Below are positions 1-5,551 of a stretch of 6,014 nucleotides of DNA, one piece after another. Source of the stretch: Oscillospiraceae bacterium (GTDB taxonomy: Bacteria > Bacillota > Clostridia > Oscillospirales > Acutalibacteraceae). Each line of letters begins with the position of its first letter. Position 1 is the stretch's first letter. The translations under genes were made by a program, and so were the position numbers. The stretch lies in NCBI GenBank assembly GCA_009779455.1, contig WREG01000129.1, positions 1-6,014 of the forward strand, written 5' to 3'. The notes beneath the pieces were generated by a model. It was not told where the DNA came from and ran no database searches. It saw only the letters and a list, made by a program, of their open reading frames with translations.

Positions 1-158
1 AGCTCCCGCACAAGCTGCCAGCCGTTCAAGGCGTCGAGAAAGTTTATATAGCCCGGCCTGCCATTCAAAACCTCCAGCGGCAGGGTGATTTTGTCAGTGA
101 ATATCCGCGCGGGGGTCTGGCCCGGGTTGCAGCCGTATTTTAATCCGATTGTGTTCAA
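1..158 (-). CDS. purH: Stand-alone AICAR formyltransferase, N-terminal fragment (3' end outside window)
   Basis: This is the N-terminal 52 codons of a phosphoribosylaminoimidazolecarboxamide formyltransferase, which transfers a formyl group from 10-formyl-tetrahydrofolate to AICAR to give FAICAR, step 9 of purine synthesis, in the cytosol. The visible protein has the block LKYGCNPGQTPARIF near its start, followed by LPLEVLNGRPGYINFLDALN and GWQLVREL. I recognise this as the start of the separate formyltransferase family (AICARFT domain) found in Clostridia. Bifunctional PurH would instead begin with a cyclohydrolase domain of about 200 residues. The start is a TTG at 156-158, chosen because AAGGA lies 9 bases upstream and the family's conserved block begins a few residues in. 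Alternatives in the same frame are TTG at 165-167 and ATG at 204-206; the latter overlaps the purO stop as ATGA but has no visible ribosome site. The family identity is fairly sure and the start less so. The missing cyclohydrolase activity is supplied by the purO gene just upstream. Confidence 0.85.
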   Translation of the reverse strand, partial: MNTIGLKYGCNPGQTPARIFTDKITLPLEVLNGRPGYINFLDALNGWQLVRE

Positions 159-167
159 TTTGGTCAA

Positions 168-192
168 TCCTTTTTGTTTTTTTCCTTTTTGT
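168..192 (-). promoter_or_regulatory. Duplicated A-rich ribosome binding site before the AICAR formyltransferase
   Basis: On the minus strand the 10-base sequence ACAAAAAGGA occurs twice (183-192 and 168-177), separated by five A residues. The copy nearer the gene puts AAGGA 9 bases before the TTG at 158, an ideal distance, and so decides that start. The upstream copy sits 15 bases before the TTG at 167, too far for a normal site. The A-rich stretch may also keep this junction unstructured for ribosome entry. The repeat is exact; its role as a ribosome site is inferred. Confidence 0.55.
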
Positions 193-202
193 AGGGGGGA
201 TG

Positions 203-913
203 TCATATCACGTTTTTATTAATGATCTTCGTCACGGAATTTTTTGACTTCAGATTTACATACCGCACGAAAAGCGACACTTTATTCTCATAATTCAGGC
301 TTTTCCACAGCATATTTGTATAGTCGTCGATATCGTCGATAAGCGAGATTTTTACCGGCTCGCCTTCGAATGTGGGGAGCGGGTTGCCGTCGCTCATATA
401 TGTATGGATGAAATGCCCCGTGCCGCTCACGGCTTTTGAATAATTGTAATAAAACCTGTTGCAGCCGCCGCCCTGTTCGTCGCATGATTTCAATATCCCC
501 ATTTTATATGAAAAACCGTTTTCAAAATCTAAAAGCGCGCTTATGCGGGGGGTCAGGATGGGCGGGTCGGGCTCAAAGGTGCGGGTATTAAGCGCGTCCT
601 CAAAACCCTGCCCTTTTTGAAGAAATTCATAGATGGTGTCCGTTTGATCCCCGTTTGTAACGATTATTTTGTCATCAATGTTTTTAACGGGGGTGTAAAT
701 GACCAAAGACGGCTCCGTCATCTTTGATTTGTCGAAAGGGGCCGTTATTATGCCGTCGCCATCGGTTAAAAACACACGGTTGCGGCTGTTTTCGCTCCTG
801 CCCATGATAAAATAAGCTATCACCGCGTATATTCCGTCATAGCTTTTGCCGACAATGATGCCCCTGCCGGGATAGGAATTCTTTGATAGCAGATCGAATA
901 TGTTCTTTGTCAT
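203..913 (-). CDS. purO: IMP cyclohydrolase, PurO (archaeal) type
   Basis: This 236-residue protein is a PurO-family IMP cyclohydrolase (COG3363, IMP_cyclohyd domain with an Ntn-hydrolase-like fold). It closes the ring of FAICAR to IMP, the last step of de novo purine synthesis. Recognisable conserved blocks are YPGRGIIVG at residues 14-22, IMGRSENSRNRVF at 36-48, VTNGDQTDTIYEF at 85-97, FEPDPPILTPRIS at 113-125, and CNRFYYNY with GTGHFIHTY and the DGNPLPTFEGEP segment at 151-186. It is slightly longer than the archaeal enzymes of about 200 residues. The last 20 or so residues are Lys/Asn-rich and unlike the core. The start is ATG at 911-913, with a weak GGGG 8 bases upstream. It follows purM by 33 bases and its TGA overlaps a possible ATG of the next gene. 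Sitting next to a formyltransferase without its own cyclohydrolase domain, it completes a split replacement of bifunctional PurH. Identification is from remembered family sequence. Confidence 0.85.
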   Translation of the reverse strand: MTKNIFDLLSKNSYPGRGIIVGKSYDGIYAVIAYFIMGRSENSRNRVFLTDGDGIITAPFDKSKMTEPSLVIYTPVKNIDDKIIVTNGDQTDTIYEFLQKGQGFEDALNTRTFEPDPPILTPRISALLDFENGFSYKMGILKSCDEQGGGCNRFYYNYSKAVSGTGHFIHTYMSDGNPLPTFEGEPVKISLIDDIDDYTNMLWKSLNYENKVSLFVRYVNLKSKNSVTKIINKNVI

Positions 914-940
914 GGTTATAACCCCGCTTTTTTTTATTTC

Positions 941-960
941 GGGCGATTAATAATCGGCCC
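941..960. repeat. Short hairpin overlapping the purM stop codon
   Basis: An imperfect palindrome (GGGCGATT, AAT loop, AATCGGCCC, one bulged G) spans the TAA of purM. On the minus strand it is followed by an A-rich rather than a T-rich run, so it does not look like an intrinsic terminator. It might affect mRNA stability or coupling between purM and purO, but that is speculation. Confidence 0.3.
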
Positions 961-1993
961 TGCACAATTCCAAAGGATTTTCGCCGTTTGCGATTTCGCC
1001 TATAACATAGGCGTCTTCGCCGTTTTGCCTCAGTATTTCAATGGCTTTGCCCGCGTCATCCCGCCTCACCGTCAGGCTCATGCCGACGCCCATATTGAAG
1101 GTGTTGAACATATCGCGCTTCGGGATGTTTCCAAGCTTTTGCAAAAACGCGAATACGGGCGGGGTTTTTATGTTTTTTTCATATATTTTCGCGGACAGCC
1201 CCGCCGGGACGCTCCTAGGTATATTTTCGTAAAAGCCGCCGCCCGTTATATTGGAAATGCCGTTTACGGCCACGGTTTCAAGCAGTTTTAAAACGGATTT
1301 TACGTATATTTTTGTCGGGGTCAAAAGGGATTCGCCTATGGTGCAGCCCAATTCACCGCTGTATTCCGTTATGTCCGTGTCTGTGTCGTTCAATATTTTT
1401 CGGATAAGCGAAAAACCGTTTGAATGGGGGCCGCTTGACGCGAGGGCGATTATCGCGTCCCCTTCTTTTGCATTGCTTCCGTCGATTATTTTTTCCCTAT
1501 CGACAATCCCGACGGAAAAACCCGCCAGATCGTATTCATTTTCCGGGTAAAAGCCGGGCATTTCCGCCGTCTCGCCGCCTATGAGGGCCGCGCCCGCCTG
1601 AACGCAGCCGTCGGCCACGCCTCCTACTATCATTTCCGTCCGTTCGGGGACGTTTTTGCCCATGGCGAGGTAATCAAGGAAGAAAAGGGGCCGCGCGCCG
1701 CAGCAGATTATGTCGTTTACGCACATCGCCACGCAATCTATGCCTATCGTGTCGTGCTTATCCAGCATAAACGCCAGTTTCAGCTTGGTACCCACGCCGT
1801 CGGTGCCGCTTACGAAAACCGGGCGCTTGAAGCCTTCAAGGTCAGGCTCAAAAAGCCCGCCGAAGCCGCCGATGCCGGAGATCACGCCCTTTGTCAGGGT
1901 TTTGCCTATATGCTTTTTCATCAGCTCGACGGATTTGTAGCCCGCAGTGATGTCAACGCCTGCGGATTTGTAGGTTTCGCTGAAGCTGTTCAT
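947..1993 (-). CDS. purM: Phosphoribosylformylglycinamidine cyclo-ligase (AIR synthetase)
   Basis: PurM uses ATP to close formylglycinamidine ribonucleotide to aminoimidazole ribonucleotide (AIR), step 5 of the pathway; the family is a cytosolic dimer. The 348-residue length is normal. Family motifs appear in order: YKSAGVDITAGY at 8-19, GIGGFGGLFE at 40-49, SGTDGVGTKL at 62-71, MCVNDIICCGARPLFFLDY at 90-108, AALIGGETAEMPGFY at 135-149, SSGPHSNGFSLIRK at 186-199, LLTPTKIY at 223-230, NITGGGFYENIPR at 248-260 and FNTFNMGVGM at 296-305. No key motif is missing. The frame stays open upstream to 2104, but those 37 extra codons run through a palindromic repeat. ATG at 1991-1993 has GAAAGG 8 bases upstream and matches the family N-terminus, so it is chosen. 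It follows the P-loop kinase gene after a 171-base spacer and precedes purO. Its GC-rich composition (45 of 60 bases at 1561-1620) matches purF and contrasts with the kinase and HAD genes. Confidence 0.97.
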   Translation of the reverse strand: MNSFSETYKSAGVDITAGYKSVELMKKHIGKTLTKGVISGIGGFGGLFEPDLEGFKRPVFVSGTDGVGTKLKLAFMLDKHDTIGIDCVAMCVNDIICCGARPLFFLDYLAMGKNVPERTEMIVGGVADGCVQAGAALIGGETAEMPGFYPENEYDLAGFSVGIVDREKIIDGSNAKEGDAIIALASSGPHSNGFSLIRKILNDTDTDITEYSGELGCTIGESLLTPTKIYVKSVLKLLETVAVNGISNITGGGFYENIPRSVPAGLSAKIYEKNIKTPPVFAFLQKLGNIPKRDMFNTFNMGVGMSLTVRRDDAGKAIEILRQNGEDAYVIGEIANGENPLELCRADY

Positions 1994-2001
1994 ATTTTCT
2001 G

Positions 2002-2007
2002 CCTTTC
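2002..2007 (-). promoter_or_regulatory. Ribosome binding site of purM
   Basis: GAAAGG on the minus strand lies 8 bases before the ATG at 1993. It supports the internal start over the longer open frame that begins in the upstream repeat. Confidence 0.7.
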
Positions 2008-2065
2008 TTTTATTTATTAACTCAACTTTCGCATATGTTAAAATGCACAAAAAACAGAAGAAGTT

Positions 2066-2149
2066 CCGTAGGGGGACGCCGTCTCGGCGTCCCGTTTTCA
2101 ACAAGATTTGATATTATTTCGGAACGCCGCAACGGCGTCCTCTACGAGG
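2066..2149. repeat. MITE-like or REP-like double-hairpin inverted repeat upstream of purM
   Basis: Two hairpins face each other in an 84-base unit. The first is a perfect 9-bp stem, GGGACGCCG / CGGCGTCCC with loop TCT (2073-2093). The second has ACGCCG / CGGCGT with loop CAA (2124-2138), extended by imperfect pairing. The outer ends also mirror each other: CCGTAGGGGGACGCCGT on the left against ACGGCGTCCTCTACGAGG on the right, with one length difference. About 27 AT-rich bases separate the halves. It carries no gene. On the minus strand neither hairpin is followed by a T run, so it should not terminate the operon. On the plus strand only a weak GTTTTC follows the first. The layout is that of a small non-autonomous palindromic element. 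It occupies about half of the 171-base purM leader, in which I see no convincing internal promoter. Confidence 0.7.
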
Positions 2150-2164
2150 CTTTGTAGAAAATGC

Positions 2165-2671
2165 TTATTTTATACCCATAGCGAGCTGCTGTATCTGTTT
2201 TGCTATATTTTCATATGAGACCCTTGAAAAATCTGTTGTATCAACACCGATAACACAATCTCCAAATTGGAAAAATTTCGAATATTCTACTATTTCTATA
2301 TACCGTTCCAACGTAATTTGTGGTTCCGTGCCACCTAATTTTCTTCTATCATTAAAACGCTGATGTGCTAACTCAATCGAAGTGACAAAATGGATATTGA
2401 CGGTTTGATACTTGTACTTTTTAACTAATTCATTTATCATCGGCTTTTGTTCATCCCAAAACCCAAATTCAATTATTAACGGTGAGGACTGTTTCATTAT
2501 ATCTTCGCAAAGAACCCAATATTGAGCAAACGGAATAGTAGTAGTCCCAAATTTTCCCCACAAATCGTCAACCGAAAGAAGGGGGACGCATACCTTGTGA
2601 GACAACCACTCGGCAAAAGTTGTTTTGCCTGCCGCTGCCATGCCAGATACTATAATAATTGTATCTTTCAT
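2165..2671 (-). CDS. Small P-loop kinase-like ATPase (AAA_33 / zeta-toxin-like fold), substrate unknown
   Basis: This 168-residue soluble protein has a Walker A motif near its N-terminus (G10-M-A-A-A-G15-K16-T17, after the strand DTIIIVS). It then has LLSVDDLW at 31-38 with acidic residues typical of substrate or Mg binding, a hydrophobic strand ending in acid (LIIEFGFWDE), and an Arg-rich lid-like stretch, QRFNDRRKLGG. This is the plan of one-domain nucleotide or small-molecule kinases in the AAA_33 group, which includes zeta-toxin-like and chloramphenicol-phosphotransferase-like enzymes. The substrate cannot be told. The start is ATG at 2669-2671 with a strong GAGGAG 6 bases upstream. It follows the HD gene by 26 bases. 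It is AT-rich (21 of 60 GC at 2221-2280) compared with purM and purF, and it is not a known purine pathway enzyme, so horizontal acquisition is plausible. No antitoxin-like partner gene is adjacent, which weakens a toxin reading. Confidence 0.7.
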   Translation of the reverse strand: MKDTIIIVSGMAAAGKTTFAEWLSHKVCVPLLSVDDLWGKFGTTTIPFAQYWVLCEDIMKQSSPLIIEFGFWDEQKPMINELVKKYKYQTVNIHFVTSIELAHQRFNDRRKLGGTEPQITLERYIEIVEYSKFFQFGDCVIGVDTTDFSRVSYENIAKQIQQLAMGIK

Positions 2672-2677
2672 TAAACG

Positions 2678-2683
2678 CTCCTC
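2678..2683 (-). promoter_or_regulatory. Ribosome binding site of the P-loop kinase gene
   Basis: GAGGAG on the minus strand lies 6 bases before the ATG at 2671. It is the strongest Shine-Dalgarno sequence in the window, suggesting that this gene is translated efficiently and independently of the HD gene that ends 26 bases upstream. Confidence 0.75.
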
Positions 2684-2697
2684 AAAATATAAATTTT

Positions 2698-3261
2698 CTA
2701 CACAGCCTTTTCAATTTTCTTGATTGAATCATGTTTGATTTCTTCTTTTAATGACTTTAAATATTCGGAATAAGCGACATTTTCTGCCCCGTACGCCAGA
2801 TTTTCCGTATATTCGAGCGGCAACCATGTTTCAATCGGCGCTTCGTTATGTGAAACAAGGGCTTCAAGATTGTCAAGGGCTTTGAAAAGCTTCGATTCCG
2901 GCGTTTTCAGTTCCGCCATTTCCGAAAACAGCCCTGCAAACTCATTTTCGGTATTTTCGGGGAGAAGCTTCAGCAAACCGGCAACCGCCGCATTCTCTTC
3001 TTCCTCGTCCCGCTTTGTTTTGAGGAAGGCGGGGACATCGCCCGTGACAGCCTCGCCGAAATCGTGGATAAGGCACATTTTAACGGTTTTTTCGATATCG
3101 GCATCGGGGAATTCACCCGCGGCCAACAACGCCATGACCGCCAGCCGCCAGCTATGCTCCGCGACGCTTTCATGCCTGCCGCTTGAAGTCCAGCTGTGGC
3201 GGGTGTTGCATTTCAGTTTTTCTATTATGTTTAAGAACTCGATTAATTTTCGTGGGGGCAT
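2698..3261 (-). CDS. HD-domain phosphohydrolase, YfbR/HDDC2-like (probable 5'-deoxynucleotidase)
   Basis: This 187-residue protein belongs to the HD superfamily (HD_3-like, related to E. coli YfbR and HDDC2). Those enzymes remove phosphate from 5'-deoxynucleoside monophosphates with a divalent metal. The metal ligands are in place: His36 in ESVAEHSWRL, His66-Asp67 in LIHDFGEAVTGD, and Asp130 in KALDNLEAL. Glu70 and Asp75 correspond to the YfbR active-site Glu72 and Asp77, and RHSW at 21-24 corresponds to the Arg-Trp region that contacts the nucleotide. The core is therefore complete; the C-terminus is Lys/Glu-rich. ATG at 3259-3261 overlaps the HAD stop (TGATG), implying translational coupling. 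A TTG 18 bases further up is also in frame but less likely. Composition is host-like (40 of 60 GC at 3121-3180), unlike its two neighbours. Deoxynucleotidase activity is inferred from family resemblance. A role in nucleotide pool balance would suit the purine context. Confidence 0.8.
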   Translation of the reverse strand: MPPRKLIEFLNIIEKLKCNTRHSWTSSGRHESVAEHSWRLAVMALLAAGEFPDADIEKTVKMCLIHDFGEAVTGDVPAFLKTKRDEEEENAAVAGLLKLLPENTENEFAGLFSEMAELKTPESKLFKALDNLEALVSHNEAPIETWLPLEYTENLAYGAENVAYSEYLKSLKEEIKHDSIKKIEKAV

Positions 3262-4046
3262 CAGCCGTTTACCGCCCAACCGTAAATTTCAGGATGTAAA
3301 TTTTTATCTATTATTATATTTCCGTTTTCATCAACAGGAAGATCAATTATTTTAGGGTGGTTTTTAATGATCGCCGAAATAATTTTTTCGTCAAGAACAA
3401 CGTTAATATTTTCTAATAGTTTTGTAAGGTTATCAACGATATAAACATGGGGCAACGTTACAAATTCTTTCGCGGCGGTTGCCCCGGTAAGAACGGCGGC
3501 AAAATCAATCGACGCATTTTTCGCCGTATTCGCGTCTATTATACTGTCGCCAACGTATAAAACATTCTTTTTATCCACGTTTAAATATGAAACGGCTTTT
3601 AATATGCCTTCCGGAGACGGTTTGGCTGTTCCGACATCTTCAAAGCCAACAATGTAGTCAACAAGCTCTGATATAGAATAATTATTTAAAATTTCATCTA
3701 TCCTGTAATGAAATTTACTTGTAACGATTGCGGTATTGCAACCCATTGATTTTAATTGTGATAAAACTTGAATGGTGTCATCATATAAAACCGTGTTTTT
3801 TGCCATGATTTTATCTGCCATATCTTTAAAATAACAAATAAATTTATCCGTTAATTTTTTATCGGATACGCCCGTCAATTCAAAAAATGATTCTTTTAAT
3901 GTCATACCTACGGTTTTTCGTATTTTTTCGCGGCTAGCGGTTTCAAAGCCAAGAAGTTTAAAAGCGTAATTAACGCTGTCAACGATACCGTCAGTCGCTT
4001 CCGCCAACGTATAGTCAAAATCAAAAATAAAAGTATTATATGTCAT
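3261..4046 (-). CDS. HAD-superfamily phosphatase (phosphoglycolate phosphatase-like) with a C-terminal extension
   Basis: This 261-residue protein is a HAD hydrolase of the Gph/PgmB-like subfamily with a helical cap. Motif I is DFDYT (D9 nucleophile, D11, T13), motif II is the Thr/Ser of IVTSK at 107-111, motif III is Lys142 in AKPSPEGI, and motif IV is VGDSIIDA (D167, D171). The catalytic set is complete and dephosphorylation of a small phosphometabolite is expected; the substrate is unknown. After the HAD core (to about residue 215) comes an extra tail of about 45 residues containing LPVDENGNIIIDKN and ending HPEIYGWAVNG, which is not part of a usual Gph. The frame is open to an ATG at 4112 that overlaps the purF stop, but the extra 22 residues run through a hairpin repeat and motif I would then lie unusually deep, so ATG at 4044-4046 is preferred even though no clear ribosome site precedes it. 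The gene is very AT-rich (16 of 60 GC at 3841-3900; 13 of 60 at 3661-3720), which suggests recent acquisition. Confidence 0.85.
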   Translation of the reverse strand: MTYNTFIFDFDYTLAEATDGIVDSVNYAFKLLGFETASREKIRKTVGMTLKESFFELTGVSDKKLTDKFICYFKDMADKIMAKNTVLYDDTIQVLSQLKSMGCNTAIVTSKFHYRIDEILNNYSISELVDYIVGFEDVGTAKPSPEGILKAVSYLNVDKKNVLYVGDSIIDANTAKNASIDFAAVLTGATAAKEFVTLPHVYIVDNLTKLLENINVVLDEKIISAIIKNHPKIIDLPVDENGNIIIDKNLHPEIYGWAVNG

Positions 4047-4064
4047 TAATTTTATAATTGTAAT

Positions 4065-4085
4065 GTACGGACATAGTGTCCGCCC
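4065..4085. repeat. Short GTA-type palindromic repeat between purF and the HAD gene
   Basis: GTA is followed by a perfect 6-bp stem, CGGACA / TGTCCG (4068-4073 and 4077-4082), with loop TAG, and then CCC. The arrangement (GTA, then GGAC...GTCC, then C-rich) resembles each half of the larger element at 2066-2149, so it may be a single-hairpin relative. No T run follows on the minus strand, so termination is not expected. Confidence 0.5.
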
Positions 4086-4108
4086 TTTCGACCCAAAATC
4101 ATAAAAAA

Positions 4109-5521
4109 TCATTTGATTTTTTCCGAATATTTATTCCGAACCTCGCATTCCGGCACGTTGCAGGGGTATTTCCCCGTAAAACAGCCCGTGCAGAAGCCGA
4201 CTTTTGTGTTTGAGGCGATTTTTTTGATGTTTTCGACGCTCATGTACCCCAAAGAGTCAACGCCCAGTATGTCTTTTATCTCGTCCTCCGTGTGGTTTGC
4301 GGCTATCAGGATGTCCCTTGACTTTATGTCAGTGCCGAAATAGCAGGGGTACAGGAACGGCGGCGACGAGACGCGCATATGCACTTCCTTGGCCCCCGCT
4401 TCGCGGAGCAGGTTTACGATTCTCGCGCAGGTCGTGCCCCTGACTATCGAGTCGTCCACCAGCACCACGCGCTTGCCCTTTACCGTGTCGGCAACGGGGT
4501 TCAGCTTTATCCGAACCTTGTTCTCCCTGTCCGTCTGCACGGGCTGGATAAATGTGCGGCCTATGTACTTGTTTTTTATAAATCCGAGGCCGTAGGGTAT
4601 CCCGGACTGCTGGGAATAGCCTATTGCCGCGTCGATTCCCGAATCAGGCACGCCTATGACCACATCGGCCATAACGGGATGGTCAAGGGCAAGGAACGCC
4701 CCCGCCCGCCTTCTGGCGTTATGTACGGAGCTGCCGTCGATGACGGAATCGGGACGGGCGAAATAAACGAACTCGAACACGCAAAGTGCGTTCTTCTTCG
4801 AGCAGAGGCCCTCTATGGAGCGAAGCCCGTTTTTGTCGGCGACCACTATTTCCCCCGGCTTTACGTCCCTTAAAAATTCTGCGCCTATGCTGTCAAGCCC
4901 AGAGGATTCGGAAGCGAACACGAAGCTGTCTTTTATCTTCCCAATGCAAAGCGGCCTGAAACCGAAAGGGTCCCTGGCCGCGAGCATTTTTGTGGGGGAC
5001 ATTATTACAAGGGAGTATGCCCCCTCCAGTATGTTCATCGCCGCGCTGACGGCGTCCTCTATCGAGCCTTTGCCCAGCCTTTCGCGCACGATTATGCTTG
5101 ATATAAGCTCGCAGTCGCTTGTAGAGCGGAAAATCATCCCGTTGTTTTCAAGTCCGCGACGGAGTTCCGCCGCGTTCGTGAGCGCGCCATTATGAGCAAG
5201 CGCCAGATTGCCCTTTATATGGTTTACGATGATAGGCTGGACGTCCATCCTCGAATTGCCGGAAAGGGTGCCGTACATAACGTGCCCCAGCGCCATGCTG
5301 CCTTTGGGGAGCATACGGAGCGCCGTGTCCGTGAAAACCTCGTTTGCAAGCCCCGCGTCGCTGTGGCCCGTGATGACCCCGCCGTCGTTGACCGCTATGC
5401 CCGCGCTTTCCTGCCCCCTGTGCTGCAAACCGTTGAGGGCGTAATACGCCGCTGAAACCACGTCAAGCCCGTCGTTGTCATAAATGCCGAACACGCCGCA
5501 GGCCTCATGAATTTTTCCCAT
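4109..5521 (-). CDS. purF: Amidophosphoribosyltransferase (glutamine PRPP amidotransferase), iron-sulfur type
   Basis: PurF catalyses the committed first step of purine synthesis, forming 5-phosphoribosylamine from PRPP and glutamine. In this 470-residue, Bacillus-type protein a short propeptide (MGKIHEA) precedes Cys8, which becomes the N-terminal nucleophile after cleavage. The glutaminase domain shows LQHRGQESAGIAV at 32-44, the oxyanion pair Asn111-Gly112 in AHNGALTN, and Asp136 in STSDCEL. The four probable [4Fe-4S] ligands are Cys247, Cys393, Cys444 and Cys447, matching B. subtilis 236, 382, 437 and 440. The phosphoribosyltransferase domain has KNKYIGRTFIQP at 316-327 and the PRPP loop VVLVDDSIVRGTT at 352-364. 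The oddity is residue 82: GHVMYGT stands where E. coli and B. subtilis have GHVRY, replacing the glutamine-binding arginine. The start is ATG at 5519-5521, with an in-frame TTG just before it and only a weak, distant ribosome site. It is 36 bases after purE. In this family nucleotide end products inhibit the enzyme. Confidence 0.97.
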   Translation of the reverse strand: MGKIHEACGVFGIYDNDGLDVVSAAYYALNGLQHRGQESAGIAVNDGGVITGHSDAGLANEVFTDTALRMLPKGSMALGHVMYGTLSGNSRMDVQPIIVNHIKGNLALAHNGALTNAAELRRGLENNGMIFRSTSDCELISSIIVRERLGKGSIEDAVSAAMNILEGAYSLVIMSPTKMLAARDPFGFRPLCIGKIKDSFVFASESSGLDSIGAEFLRDVKPGEIVVADKNGLRSIEGLCSKKNALCVFEFVYFARPDSVIDGSSVHNARRRAGAFLALDHPVMADVVIGVPDSGIDAAIGYSQQSGIPYGLGFIKNKYIGRTFIQPVQTDRENKVRIKLNPVADTVKGKRVVLVDDSIVRGTTCARIVNLLREAGAKEVHMRVSSPPFLYPCYFGTDIKSRDILIAANHTEDEIKDILGVDSLGYMSVENIKKIASNTKVGFCTGCFTGKYPCNVPECEVRNKYSEKIK

Positions 5522-5551
5522 CAAAAAATCAACCGCTTTCTATATTTAATG

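Noticed and set aside
288..485. Arg-rich open frame of 65 codons overlapping purO on the same strand
   Set aside because: It is an alternative frame of the conserved PurO C-terminal half, with composition typical of a frame shadow.
2073..2093. Perfect GC-rich hairpin considered as a rho-independent terminator
   Set aside because: On the minus strand, where the genes are read, the stem is followed by CCTACGG and not a T run. The plus strand has only GTTTTC and no gene to terminate.
1994..2104. N-terminal extension of purM by 37 residues
   Set aside because: The extra codons translate a palindromic repeat, are absent from the PurM family as I know it, and a good ribosome site precedes the internal ATG at 1993.
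1994..2164. Internal promoter or riboswitch in the 171-base purM leader
   Set aside because: No well-spaced -35/-10 pair and no recognisable purine riboswitch core was seen. The space is largely explained by the double-hairpin repeat.
2165..2671. P-loop kinase considered as a zeta-type toxin of a toxin-antitoxin pair
   Set aside because: No small antitoxin gene is adjacent; the neighbours are a phosphohydrolase and purM. The fold resemblance alone does not support a toxin role.
2870..3355. Open frame of 161 codons on the plus strand opposite the HD and HAD genes
   Set aside because: The protein is Ser/Phe-rich with no recognisable motif. It lies antisense to two genes with clear catalytic motifs and has the look of a GC-driven shadow frame.
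4379..4873. Open frame of 164 codons on the plus strand inside purF
   Set aside because: It is antisense to well-conserved purF sequence, has no family resemblance, and shows no ribosome site or operon partner on that strand.
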